This document shows positions 8,221 to 16,011 of a stretch of DNA of 53,763 bases, piece after piece. How positions within the stretch are numbered: the stretch's first letter is position 1; each line of letters starts with the position of its first letter. Made by a program: the position numbers and the translations under genes. Under the pieces are notes generated by a model that made no database searches, was not told where the DNA came from, and saw only the letters and a list, made by a program, of their open reading frames with translations. The stretch is from Thermus tengchongensis. Its GTDB lineage: Bacteria; Deinococcota; Deinococci; Deinococcales; Thermaceae. Where the stretch lies: positions 17,394 through 71,156 of the forward strand of contig NZ_JAKEDU010000010.1 of the NCBI RefSeq assembly GCF_021462405.1. The letters are read 5' to 3'.

Positions 8221-9201
8221 CTACACCCAGGTGAGGTCCAGCTGGGCCTCGAGGTGGCCCACCACGAGCCCCCGGTGGTTCCGCACCTCCGGCCGGTCCC
8301 AGGGGGTGGGGCCCGGGTCCAGGCCCAAAAGGCGCAAAAGGGCCACCACCGCCACCTCCCGGGCCTGGGCCGAACCGTCCTCCACCTTCAGGGCGATCCC
8401 CAGGGGCCCGCGGGGGCTTTCCAGAAGGGCCAGGCCGTAGTAGCCGTCCGCCCCCCGTTTGGCCACCAAGGGAAGCCGCTCCATGAGGAGGGTATCGATG
8501 CTCCCCGGCCCCGCCACCAGCTTGGGATGGCGACGCATGGCCTTTTGCACCCGGAAAAGGGGTTCCCGGTAGGCCTCGAGGGCCTCCTCCGGGTGGGCCA
8601 GGAGGTAGAAGGCCCGGGCGGCCCGGGCCAGGGGTAGGGCGAAGGTGGGCACGCTGCAGCCGTCGGTGGCGTGGGCGGGCTCCTTCCCGGAAAGGTCGGC
8701 CAGGGTTTTGCGGTTTAGGCGCTGCACCGGGTGGTCCGGGCTTTCGTACCCCTCTACCGGGGCCCCCAGGGCCAGGGCGGCGGCCAGCATGCCCGCGTGC
8801 TTCCCCGAGCAGTTGTGGTGGAGGGGGGTGGGGCTCAGTCCGGCCGCCTCCAGGGCCCGCCGGGCCTCCCGGGAGAAGGGGGGGTGGACCCCGCAGACCA
8901 GGTGCTCGGGGCCCAGGCCCAGCTTCTCCAGGAAGCGGGCGGCCACGGCCACGTGCTCCGGGGTGCCGTCGTGGCTGGCGGTGGCCAGGGCTACCTCTTC
9001 TTCGGTGAGGCCAAACCGCTCCACCGCCCCCGTGAGGAAGAGGGCCAGGGCCTGGAAGGGCTTGGCGGAGGAGCGCATGTAGCTCCATAACCCCGGGTTT
9101 CCCGCATAGGCCAGCAGACCCTCCGGCCCATGGATGGCCAGGGAAATGCGGTGCCGGTTCTCCACCTGCTCGCCGCGGTAGACGTGGACGAAGGCGTTCA
9201 C
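8221..9201 (-). CDS. L-asparaginase II family protein
   Basis: The protein has 326 residues from GTG 9201. It belongs to the asparaginase_II family (thermolabile asparaginase of Rhizobium), unrelated to the classical AnsA/AnsB fold. Family signatures are RSSAKPFQALAL near residue 43, ASHDGTPEHV near 75, HHNCSGKHAGML near 128, and DGCSVPTFALPL near 180. The expected reaction is L-asparagine to L-aspartate plus ammonia, in the cytoplasm. The start overlaps the DUF309 gene stop by 4 bp, yet a -10 box lies 6 bases upstream, so it may be expressed both from the operon and from its own promoter. Confidence 0.88.
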   Translation of the reverse strand: MNAFVHVYRGEQVENRHRISLAIHGPEGLLAYAGNPGLWSYMRSSAKPFQALALFLTGAVERFGLTEEEVALATASHDGTPEHVAVAARFLEKLGLGPEHLVCGVHPPFSREARRALEAAGLSPTPLHHNCSGKHAGMLAAALALGAPVEGYESPDHPVQRLNRKTLADLSGKEPAHATDGCSVPTFALPLARAARAFYLLAHPEEALEAYREPLFRVQKAMRRHPKLVAGPGSIDTLLMERLPLVAKRGADGYYGLALLESPRGPLGIALKVEDGSAQAREVAVVALLRLLGLDPGPTPWDRPEVRNHRGLVVGHLEAQLDLTWV

Positions 9202-9479
9202 GCTCCAAGTCTACGCCGGGCCTCTTCAAGGAGGGGCTGCCAGTCTAAGCCCAGATAAGGGGAGGGGAGGCCCAGGAGCTTCCCTTCCGCCTTCCTTAGG
9301 TTCCGCAGACCCTTGTTCCCGCTCTTGGCCTGGTGCAGGGCCGCCGCCAGGAGGATGAGTCCTTGGAGGAAGCGGCGCTCCTCCCCTTCCGCTTGCCGCC
9401 AGGCCTCCTCGAGGACCTCGTGGGCCTCAAAGTATTCGCCCTCCTGGAAAAGGCGCCAGGCCTCCCTCAAGGCCTCCAC
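9198..9479 (-). CDS. DUF309 family protein
   Basis: The protein has 93 residues from GTG 9479. It contains the DUF309 signature: F-x-x-G-E-Y-F-E-A-H-E-V-L-E-E-A-W near residues 11-27, then FLQGLILLAAALHQAKSGN. It is a small all-helical cytoplasmic protein of unknown function. Predicted leaderless, with a TAGCCT box 6 bases upstream, and co-transcribed with asparaginase. Confidence 0.85.
   Translation of the reverse strand: MEALREAWRLFQEGEYFEAHEVLEEAWRQAEGEERRFLQGLILLAAALHQAKSGNKGLRNLRKAEGKLLGLPSPYLGLDWQPLLEEARRRLGA
9208..9213 (-). promoter_or_regulatory. -10 box TAGACT inside the DUF309 gene
   Basis: TAGACT on minus ends 6 bases before the asparaginase GTG at 9201. The position matches the leaderless pattern used elsewhere in the window. 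Confidence 0.5.
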
Positions 9480-9485
9480 CCCTTC

Positions 9486-9495
9486 AGGCTAAACT
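9486..9495. promoter_or_regulatory. overlapping divergent -10 boxes (DUF309 / tupA)
   Basis: TAGCCT on minus (9491-9486) and TAAACT on plus (9490-9495) overlap by two bases. Each is exactly 6 bases from its start codon (9479 and 9502). Confidence 0.7.
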
Positions 9496-9501
9496 CCCGC
9501 T

Positions 9502-10311
9502 ATGGGCTCCATGCGGGCGATCTTCCTCCTGGCGGCTTGCCTTTCGGGCCAAGCTTTGGGGCTCAGGCTGGCCACCACCACCAGCGTCTACGATTCGGGG
9601 CTTCTGGACCGAGTTTTGCCTGCTTTTGAAAGGGCCACGGGGGTGCGGGTGGAGGTCCTGGCCGTGGGCACGGGCCAGGCCCTGCGCTTGGCGGAGCGCA
9701 AGGACGTGGACGCGGTTTTGGTCCACGCCCCGGAGCTGGAAGGGGAGGCCCTAAGGCGGGGGGTCTTGGCCGAGCCCTTCTGCCTGGCCCAGAATAGCTT
9801 CCTCCTGGTGGGGCCCAAGGGGGATCCCGCCCGGATCCGGGAGGCAGGGGGCATCCTGGAGGCCTTGCGGCGGATCGCCCGGGCCCAGGCGCCCTTCGTC
9901 TCCCGCGGGGATCGCTCGGGCACCCATCTGAAGGAGCTGGCCCTTTGGCGGGCAGCGGGCCTAACCCCCCGAGGAGGCTGGTACCTGGAGTCGGGGGCGG
10001 GCATGGGCCAGACCCTGGTCCTGGCGGCGGAGAAGGGGGCCTACACCCTCTCCGACCTGGCCACCCACCTCACCGTGGGCCGGAAGCGGGGCCTGGTGGC
10101 CCTTTACGCTGGGGAAGACCCCTTGCTCCTGAACCCCTACACTTACTACCTGGTGCCCGGGGGGCCCAAGGCCAAGGAGGCGGCGGCCCTGCGCCGCTTC
10201 CTGGCCACGGAGGAGGCCGCCCGCCTGGTGGCAGGCTTGAAGGTGGAAGGGCAGGCCTTGTTCCAGCCCCTGAGGGGGTGGTGTATCATCCCTGGAAGTG
10301 GAGGCCGCTGA
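9502..10311 (+). CDS. tupA: tungstate ABC transporter binding protein
   Basis: The protein has 269 residues with an N-terminal signal peptide (MRAIFLLAACLSGQALG). TupA-family hallmarks are LATTTSVYDSGLLD just after the signal, SRGDRSGTHLKE near residue 135 and ESGAGMGQTL near 165; these segments form the oxyanion-binding pocket in the family. Substrate in the family is tungstate (or molybdate). It is first of a tupABC operon; tupB begins 14 bp inside its 3' end. The downstream tungsten-enzyme genes support tungstate as the substrate. Confidence 0.9.
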   Translation: MGSMRAIFLLAACLSGQALGLRLATTTSVYDSGLLDRVLPAFERATGVRVEVLAVGTGQALRLAERKDVDAVLVHAPELEGEALRRGVLAEPFCLAQNSFLLVGPKGDPARIREAGGILEALRRIARAQAPFVSRGDRSGTHLKELALWRAAGLTPRGGWYLESGAGMGQTLVLAAEKGAYTLSDLATHLTVGRKRGLVALYAGEDPLLLNPYTYYLVPGGPKAKEAAALRRFLATEEAARLVAGLKVEGQALFQPLRGWCIIPGSGGR

Positions 10312-10933
10312 GCTTTGGGAAATCGCCCTGCGGAGCCTCTGGGTGGCGGGGCTCGCCACCCTCTTGGCGGCCTTGCCCGCGGTGCCCTTGGGGCTTTGGC
10401 TGGCCTTGAAGGGGGGCGGGGGCTTTTTCGGGCGGGCGCTCCTCTACGCAGGGCTGGCCCTGCCCTCGGTGGTGGTGGGGCTTTTCTTCTACCTCCTCCT
10501 TTCCCGCTCTGGACCCCTGGGCTCCTTGGGCCTTCTCTACACCCCCTACGCCATGGTCCTGGCGGAGGCCGTCTTGGCCTTTCCCCTCATCGCCGCCTTC
10601 GTCCTTTCCGGCGCCCGGGGGCGGGTGGAGGAGGTGCGGCTTCTGGTGCGGAGCCTGGGGGGCAGGGAGGGGCAGGTGCTGCCCACCCTCTTCTGGGAAA
10701 GCCGCCGCACCCTGGCCGCTGCCCTGGCCGCGGGGTTCGGGGGGGCCATCAGCGAGGTGGGGGCGGCCACCCTGGTGGGTGGGGATATCCGCCACCACAC
10801 CCGGGTCCTCACCACGGCCATCGTGGTGGAAACCCGAAAGGGGGAGCTGGAAAGCGCCTTGGCCCTAGGGTTTATTCTCCTGGGGGTGGCCCTCTTGGTC
10901 ACCGCCCTGCTGATCATCCTGGAGCGGGAATGA
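10298..10933 (+). CDS. tupB: tungstate ABC transporter permease
   Basis: The protein has 211 residues from GTG 10298, with five to six membrane helices. The cytoplasmic coupling loop is in the SLGGREGQVLPTLFWESRRTLAAALAAGFGGAISEVGAATLVGGDI region near residues 110-155, typical of TupB/molybdate-class permeases. It overlaps tupA by 14 bp and tupC by 4 bp, so all three are translationally coupled. Confidence 0.9.
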   Translation: MEAAELWEIALRSLWVAGLATLLAALPAVPLGLWLALKGGGGFFGRALLYAGLALPSVVVGLFFYLLLSRSGPLGSLGLLYTPYAMVLAEAVLAFPLIAAFVLSGARGRVEEVRLLVRSLGGREGQVLPTLFWESRRTLAAALAAGFGGAISEVGAATLVGGDIRHHTRVLTTAIVVETRKGELESALALGFILLGVALLVTALLIILERE

Positions 10934-11607
10934 GCCCGGTTTTGAAGGCCCAGGGGTTGGTCCACCGCTACGGGGATTTTCGCCTCGAGGTTCCCCGCCT
11001 CGAGGTGTACCCTGGGGAGATCCTGGCGGTGCTGGGGCCCTCGGGGAGCGGCAAGACCACGCTTCTCCGCCTCCTTTCTGGGCTTCTCCTGCCCGAAGAG
11101 GGCCGGGTGGAGGGGGGCTTCCGCGCCTACCTGCCCCAGGCCCCGCCCCTCCTCCGGCGGAGCGTGTTGGAAAACGCCGCCTTCGGCCTCCGCCTCCGGG
11201 GGGTGCCCAGGGGGGAGGCTTGGGCCAGGGCTTCCGCCATGCTGGAGCGGGTGGGCCTGGGGGCGAAGGCCCGCCAGCCCGCCCACCTCCTCTCCGGCGG
11301 GGAGGCGGTGCGCCTGGCCTTGGCCCGCACCCTCTTGGTGGAGCCGGGGGTGCTCCTTTTGGACGAGCCCACCGCCAGCCTGGACCCGGCCAACGCCGCC
11401 CAGGTGGAGGCCCTGCTCCGGGAGGCCGCTGGGGAGGGGAAGGGGGTGGTCCTGGCCACCCACGACCTCTTCCAGGCCAGGAGGCTTGCCCACCGGGTGG
11501 TTTTCCTCTTCCTGGGCCAGGTGGTGGAGGAGGCCCCCGCTTCCCTCTTCTTCCAAAGGCCCCAGGACCCGCGAAGCCAGGCCTTCTTGGAGGGGCGTCT
11601 GCTTTAG
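10930..11607 (+). CDS. tupC: tungstate ABC transporter ATP-binding protein
   Basis: The protein has 225 residues from ATG 10930 (ATGA overlap with tupB). Walker A is GPSGSGKTT near residue 36, the signature is LLSGGEAVRLALARTLL (E rather than Q after LSGG), Walker B is GVLLLDEPTASLD, and the switch His is in ATHDLFQARRLA. It lacks a C-terminal regulatory TOBE/Mop domain. It ends 4 bp from the convergent moaD-like gene. Confidence 0.9.
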   Translation: MSPVLKAQGLVHRYGDFRLEVPRLEVYPGEILAVLGPSGSGKTTLLRLLSGLLLPEEGRVEGGFRAYLPQAPPLLRRSVLENAAFGLRLRGVPRGEAWARASAMLERVGLGAKARQPAHLLSGGEAVRLALARTLLVEPGVLLLDEPTASLDPANAAQVEALLREAAGEGKGVVLATHDLFQARRLAHRVVFLFLGQVVEEAPASLFFQRPQDPRSQAFLEGRLL

Positions 11608-11611
11608 AGGC

Positions 11612-12121
11612 TTACCCTCCACCCCGGCTGGCGGCCAGGAGGATGCGCGCCCACCAGGCCTGGGCCTTTTCTCCTTCCACCTGCACGAGAAGCTGGGGGA
11701 CGACGAGGCTTCCCACCCTGAGGGGCTCGGCCTCGGCGAAGCGCACCCGGGCGCCGGGGAGGGCGTAGACTCCTTCCTCTAGCTTTCTCCCGCCCCATTC
11801 GCTGAGGTACCTTTCCAAGAGCCAGGCGGGCAAAGCTCCGAAGCGCTGGGCGAAGGTTCCGCCCGCCACCGGGGGGAAGAGGTCCAAGGTGGCTTCCTCC
11901 GCCAGGGGGGTGGCAAGCCCGTTTAGGTAGCGCACGTCCCGCCCTTCCAGGAAGACGGAAACCCGCTCGGCCAACGCTTCTCCCTCAAAGAGTTCCTCCC
12001 GCATCCGGGGGTAGAGGCGGATGAGGTTTTCCAGCACCTCCCCCACCGTCTGGCCCTCCACCTGGAGCTGGCTCGTTCCCGTGAGGTCGCGGAAGGTGGC
12101 GTAGAGGTTGACCTTGGGCAT
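11612..12121 (-). CDS. MoaD-like sulfur carrier with C-terminal DUF1952-type domain
   Basis: The protein has 169 residues. Residues 1-~88 form a MoaD/ThiS ubiquitin-like domain (VNLYATFRDLTG at the start, LDLFPPVAGG at its end). The Gly-Gly that normally terminates MoaD is here followed by ~80 more residues, so cleavage or a non-canonical role is needed for thiocarboxylate chemistry. The same architecture is known from a T. thermophilus MoaD-related protein of solved structure (C-terminal DUF1952, ferredoxin-like fold). It lies downstream of the tungsten AOR gene with its own -10 box and a terminator between. The context points to pterin cofactor supply for AOR. Confidence 0.85.
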   Translation of the reverse strand: MPKVNLYATFRDLTGTSQLQVEGQTVGEVLENLIRLYPRMREELFEGEALAERVSVFLEGRDVRYLNGLATPLAEEATLDLFPPVAGGTFAQRFGALPAWLLERYLSEWGGRKLEEGVYALPGARVRFAEAEPLRVGSLVVPQLLVQVEGEKAQAWWARILLAASRGGG

Positions 12122-12127
12122 AAGGGG

Positions 12128-12133
12128 AGTCTA
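12128..12133 (-). promoter_or_regulatory. -10 box TAGACT of the moaD-like gene
   Basis: TAGACT on minus ends exactly 6 bases before ATG 12121 and starts just after the terminator of the upstream gene, so the gene is an independent, probably leaderless unit. Confidence 0.65.
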
Positions 12134-12137
12134 AGGG

Positions 12138-12162
12138 AAAACCCGGCCCCTTGGGGGCCGGG
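12138..12162 (-). terminator. rho-independent terminator after the AOR gene
   Basis: On the minus strand a 9-bp GC stem (12162-12154 with 12150-12142, 3-base loop) is followed directly by TTTT (12141-12138). Confidence 0.75.
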
Positions 12163-12177
12163 CCTTGCCCAAAGGGC

Positions 12178-14001
12178 TTAGTCGGCGGCTTGGGAGAGGA
12201 TGCCGAGTTCCTGAAGCTTGGCGGGAGGCACCACGCCCCGCTCCCAGCCCCGCTCCCGATAGTACTCCTCCAGCATCAGGTCCAGTTCGGTGAGCTGGCC
12301 CTTGGAGCCTGCGCAGTCGGAGGGTTCCTTGAGGAAGCGCTCGGGCAGGTAGTCGGAGCCCTCTGCCCATCCTGCCAGGTTGTTGTAGTAGCGCTCCAGG
12401 TTGTAGATGCGCTCCCCGATGCGGAGGATCTCCTCGGGGGTCACGGGCCGTCCCCAGTAGGCGGCAAGCTGCTTGGCGTACTCCTCGGGGCCCTCGGCGA
12501 ACTGGCTGAACTTGCAGAGGTCCAGGGAATCGGTGAAGGCAGAGAGGTCCTGGAGGAGCTTGGTGAGCTTGCCCTTCCCCTCCCAGGCCAAGGGGTCGGT
12601 CTTGTAGGGAACGCCCAGGATCTCCGAGGCGGGGGTGTAGGCCCGGAGGTGGCAGGCCCCGCGGTTGGAGGTGGCGTAGGCGATGCCCATGCCCTTGAGG
12701 CCCCTTGGGTCGTAGGCGGGGATGGACTGGCCCTTGACCTCGAGGGCGATCTCCGGGTGCCCGATGCTCTTGGCCCAGCGGGCCGGGCCCTCCGCCAGGC
12801 CGTCCCCCACCCCCTTGCGATAGGCGATGGCCTCGATGAGGCGGGCCTCCCCCTCCTTGTCGCCGAAGCGGAGGCCGTCTTCCCCGGTGTAGTAGCCCTT
12901 CTCCGTGGCCTCCATGAGGACGGCGATGGCGTTGCCCGTCTCGATGGTGTCCATGCCGTAGGCGTTGCAGAGGTAGATGGCGTACCCGGTCCAGTCGGTG
13001 TCCGTGTGGCCTGCGTGGGCCCCCAAGGCCCAGGCGGACTCGTACTCGTAGGATTCGAAGCGGATGGCCTTGCCGTCGATGTGGACCTCCACCATCTTCT
13101 TGCAGGCCACGGGGCAGGCGTGGCAGGTGTTGTCCTTGATGAGGCGGTGTTCGCGGATGTACTCCCCGGAGATGGTCTGCACCCCATCGATGCAGGTGTG
13201 CTGGGCGTTGAAGGTGGGCAGGGCCCCCATCACGTTGGTGATGTTCATGAGCACGTTGGTGCCGTAGAGGGAAAGCCCTCCCTTCTTGGGGGCGGTCACA
13301 TTCTTGGGGTCGTTGATGGTGGCCGAGGCCTGGCGGTCGGCCTCCCGCCAGGCTTCCGGGTCCTTGGGCTGGGGCATGGCCTCCTGCTTGCCCACCACCA
13401 CGATGGCCTTGAGCCGCTTGCTCCCCGCCACCGCCCCGGTGCCCCCGCGGCCTGCGGCCCGCTCGTCGTTGTTGATCCAGTTGGCGAAGCGCACCAGGTT
13501 CTCCCCGGCGGGGCCGATGGCCATCACATCGGCATCCTCCCCGTGGCGTTCCCGCAGGATGCGGTGGACCTCGTGGGTGGTCTTGCCCCAGAGGTCGGAG
13601 GCGTCGTGGATGGACACCTGCCCGTCCTGGACCAATAGGTAGACGGGTTTATCGGAGGCCCCCCGGATGAGGAGGCCGTCGAACCCCGCCCACTTCAGCT
13701 TGGCCGCGGTCCAGCCTCCCATGTGGCTATCCGTGACCGTGCCCGTGAGGGGGCTCTTGGTGACAATGGCCAGGCGGCCCGACATCTTGGCCCGGGTGCC
13801 GGAGAGGGGGCCGTTCATGATGCAGAGGAGGTTGTCGGGGCCAAGGGGGTCTACTTTGGGCCCATTTTCAAACACGTACTTAACCCCGAGACCCCTTCCG
13901 CCCACATACATCTCCAGGTCCTTGGGGTCGGGGGCGAAGTACTCCACCTGGCCGCTGGAAAGGTCTATACGGGCCAGCCTATGGGCATATCCGCCGAGCA
14001 T
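12178..14001 (-). CDS. aor: tungsten-containing aldehyde:ferredoxin oxidoreductase
   Basis: The protein has 607 residues from ATG 14001, which has a strong AAGGAGGT 5-6 bases upstream; an in-frame ATG at 14034 lacks one. Length matches the AOR family (~605). It oxidises aldehydes to carboxylic acids, passing electrons to ferredoxin, with a bis-pterin tungsten centre and a [4Fe-4S] cluster. Cluster ligands are visible as CHACPVAC (C-x2-C-x3-C, near residue 290) and a later DLCKF Cys near 500. N-terminal GGRGLGVKYVFE and GRLAIVTKSPLTG segments are typical of the pterin-binding N-domain. The electron acceptor gene is not adjacent. Clustered with tupABC and a MoaD-like gene. Confidence 0.92.
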   Translation of the reverse strand: MLGGYAHRLARIDLSSGQVEYFAPDPKDLEMYVGGRGLGVKYVFENGPKVDPLGPDNLLCIMNGPLSGTRAKMSGRLAIVTKSPLTGTVTDSHMGGWTAAKLKWAGFDGLLIRGASDKPVYLLVQDGQVSIHDASDLWGKTTHEVHRILRERHGEDADVMAIGPAGENLVRFANWINNDERAAGRGGTGAVAGSKRLKAIVVVGKQEAMPQPKDPEAWREADRQASATINDPKNVTAPKKGGLSLYGTNVLMNITNVMGALPTFNAQHTCIDGVQTISGEYIREHRLIKDNTCHACPVACKKMVEVHIDGKAIRFESYEYESAWALGAHAGHTDTDWTGYAIYLCNAYGMDTIETGNAIAVLMEATEKGYYTGEDGLRFGDKEGEARLIEAIAYRKGVGDGLAEGPARWAKSIGHPEIALEVKGQSIPAYDPRGLKGMGIAYATSNRGACHLRAYTPASEILGVPYKTDPLAWEGKGKLTKLLQDLSAFTDSLDLCKFSQFAEGPEEYAKQLAAYWGRPVTPEEILRIGERIYNLERYYNNLAGWAEGSDYLPERFLKEPSDCAGSKGQLTELDLMLEEYYRERGWERGVVPPAKLQELGILSQAAD

Positions 14002-14078
14002 CTGCCACCTCCTTAGGGCTTGGAAGACGGGCACCCGTCGCCAGGAAGGTCTCGCAGGTCTGCCCTGGTTTCGCGGGG

Positions 14079-14084
14079 ATTATA
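14079..14084 (-). promoter_or_regulatory. -10 box TATAAT of the AOR gene, with ~70-base leader
   Basis: TATAAT on minus is perfect; no good -35 is visible. The start near 14072 gives a leader of about 70 bases containing a 6-bp hairpin (gacggg/cccgtc) upstream of the Shine-Dalgarno. It is too short for the known Moco/Tuco riboswitch fold, which I do not see. Confidence 0.6.
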
Positions 14085-14122
14085 CCACGTGGCCCCCGGG
14101 GGATTGTGAGGGGGATGACGGG

Positions 14123-14128
14123 GATAAT
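14123..14128 (+). promoter_or_regulatory. -10 box GATAAT of the sugar kinase gene
   Basis: GATAAT ends 6 bases before ATG 14135, which decides that internal ATG as the start. It lies 44 bp from the divergent AOR -10 box. Confidence 0.6.
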
Positions 14129-14134
14129 GGGGGC

Positions 14135-15043
14135 ATGCTGGCCCTTGCGGGCGAGGTCCTGGTGGACCTGATCCTGGAGAAGGAGGCTCCCTTGGGCTTT
14201 TCCGGGGTGCTGGGGGGCTCGGCCCTGAACACGGCCACCACCCTGAGCCGTCTGGGCTTCCCCGTGCGCTTCTTCTCCGAGGTGGGGGAGGACTGGCTGT
14301 CCCAATGGAGCGAGGAGGAGATGGGGCGGCGGGGCCTCGAGGCCTTCCTGCAGCGCCACCCAGGCCCCATGCCCCTGGCCCTGGTGCGCCTGGGCGAGGG
14401 AGGAAACGCCCTCTACAGCTTCCACCGGCCCTTCCAGGCGGCCTACCGGCCTGCGCCAGGGGGGCTAAAGGGGGCCTGGGCCTTCCACTTCGGCTCCCTC
14501 TTCGCCCTGGAAGGGCGCACCGCCGGGGGCCTCGAGGCCCTCCTTCAGGAGGCGGAGGGGGAAGGGGCCCTTCTCTCCTACGACCCCAACCTGCGGGCCC
14601 GCCCTTCCCCGGAGGAGCGGCGGCGCCTGGAGGGCTACCTGGCCCGGGTGGACCTCCTGAAGCTTTCCCTGGAGGACGCCCAACTCCTTTTCCCCGAGGG
14701 GCCGGTGGAAGCGGTGAGGCGCCTCCCCCCGCCCCTCAAGGTCCTCACCTTGGGACCGGAGGGGGCGGTGGCCTTCTTCGGGGAGGAGGAGGTGCGCCTC
14801 CCCGGGGAAAGGGTGGCGGTGGCGGACACCGTGGGGGCGGGGGACAGCTTCACCGCCGGGCTGCTCGCCCTCCTCCTGGGGAAGGGGTACGGGAAGGCCA
14901 ACCTTCCCCAGCTTTCCCTTCAGCACCTGGAGGAGGCCCTAAGAGGGGCCATCGCCCTCTCCGCCCTGGCCTGCACCGTGCGGGGGGCCTATTTGCCGGA
15001 AAGGGGGCTTGGAGCCTGGAAGAAGCGCTATTTAGGGGATTAG
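14135..15043 (+). CDS. PfkB/ribokinase-family sugar kinase
   Basis: The protein has 302 residues from ATG 14135, fixed by the -10 box and by alignment of the N-terminal LALAGEVLVDLI motif of the family. GGSALNTATTLSRLG near residue 28 is the PfkB signature 1; DTVGAGDSFTAGLLALLL near 230 is signature 2, with the catalytic Asp in GAGD. It is most like fructokinases, but 2-keto-3-deoxygluconate or ribose kinase is not excluded. Its 3' end overlaps the convergent quinone oxidoreductase gene by 12 bp. Confidence 0.85.
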   Translation: MLALAGEVLVDLILEKEAPLGFSGVLGGSALNTATTLSRLGFPVRFFSEVGEDWLSQWSEEEMGRRGLEAFLQRHPGPMPLALVRLGEGGNALYSFHRPFQAAYRPAPGGLKGAWAFHFGSLFALEGRTAGGLEALLQEAEGEGALLSYDPNLRARPSPEERRRLEGYLARVDLLKLSLEDAQLLFPEGPVEAVRRLPPPLKVLTLGPEGAVAFFGEEEVRLPGERVAVADTVGAGDSFTAGLLALLLGKGYGKANLPQLSLQHLEEALRGAIALSALACTVRGAYLPERGLGAWKKRYLGD

Positions 15044-15991
15044 GAGGACCTTCCCCGTGGTTCTCCGCCCCTCCAGGGCCTCGTGGGCTTCCCGGGCCTT
15101 CTCCAGGGGGAACTCGGCCCCGATGCGCACCCTAAGCCACCCCTCCCGCACCGCCTGGAAGACCTCCCCCGCCCGAAAGAGGAGCTCCTTGCGGCTGGCC
15201 GTGTAATGGTGCAGGGTGGGGCGGGTGAGGAAGAGGCTTCCCTTCCGGTTCAGGACCTGGGGGTCCAAGGGGGGCACCGGCCCCGAGGATTGGCCGAAGA
15301 GGACCAAATAGCCCCTGGGCCTTAAGGCCTCGAGGCTCCCTTCAAAGGTGCTCTGCCCCACCCCGTCATAGACCACGTCCACCCCCCCTCCGGAGAGGGC
15401 CTTCACCGCCTGGGCGAAGCCCTCGTAGGGCAGGGCGTAGTCGGCCCCTGCCTCCTTGGCCAGGGCCCGCTTGGCCTCGGTGCTGGCGGTGGCGTAGACG
15501 GTGGCCCCCAGCCGCTTGGCCCACTGGATGAGGAGGAGGCCCACCCCCCCGGCCCCCGCGTGCACCAGCACCTGGTCCCCAGGGGCCACGGGGTAGGTGC
15601 TCTTGAGGAGGTAGTGAACGGTCATCCCCTGAAGGAGGACCGCGGCGGCAAGCTTGGGGTCCAACCCTTCGGGAACGGGCACGAGCCTTTCCGCGGGCAC
15701 CACCTGGTACTCGGCGTAGGCCCCTTGCACGTTGGCGAAGGCCACCTTATCCCCTGGGGCCACGCCCAGCACGCCCTCCCCCACCTTTTCCACTACCCCG
15801 GCTCCCTCTTCTCCTAGGGTGAAGGGGAGGGGCATGGGGTAGAGGCCCTTCCGCTTGTAGGTGTCGATGTAGTTGACCCCGATGGCCAGAAGCCGCACCA
15901 AAACTTCTCCGGGTCCCGGCTCGGGAATGGGGATATCCTCCAGCCGCAAGACCTCGGGGCCGCCTGTCTGGTGAACCCGGACCGCCTTCAT
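15032..15991 (-). CDS. qor: NADPH:quinone oxidoreductase, zinc-independent MDR family
   Basis: The protein has 319 residues. GroES-like N-domain with GVNYIDTYKRKGLYP near residue 38, then a Rossmann domain with the NADPH-binding AGAGGVG near residue 145. Zn-ligand cysteines of alcohol dehydrogenases are absent, as in quinone reductases (E. coli QorA type). It reduces quinones by one electron with NADPH. It lies 20 bp downstream of the OYE gene, so the two flavin/nicotinamide ene- and quinone-reductases are probably co-expressed. A TAGACT box lies 10 bases before its ATG. Confidence 0.9.
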   Translation of the reverse strand: MKAVRVHQTGGPEVLRLEDIPIPEPGPGEVLVRLLAIGVNYIDTYKRKGLYPMPLPFTLGEEGAGVVEKVGEGVLGVAPGDKVAFANVQGAYAEYQVVPAERLVPVPEGLDPKLAAAVLLQGMTVHYLLKSTYPVAPGDQVLVHAGAGGVGLLLIQWAKRLGATVYATASTEAKRALAKEAGADYALPYEGFAQAVKALSGGGVDVVYDGVGQSTFEGSLEALRPRGYLVLFGQSSGPVPPLDPQVLNRKGSLFLTRPTLHHYTASRKELLFRAGEVFQAVREGWLRVRIGAEFPLEKAREAHEALEGRRTTGKVLLIP

Positions 15992-16011
15992 GGTAAGCCC
16001 CAGTCTACCCC

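Noticed and set aside
8126-9229. 367-residue open frame on the minus strand over the asparaginase gene
   Set aside because: Composition is almost all Gly/Pro/Arg; it is a frame shadow of the asparaginase gene, which carries all family motifs.
12151-13638. 495-residue plus-strand frame opposite the AOR gene
   Set aside because: Mirror image of AOR coding; no start signal or domain.
14002-14072. Moco/Tuco riboswitch before the AOR gene
   Set aside because: The leader is too short and has only a small hairpin; the conserved multi-stem fold is not present.
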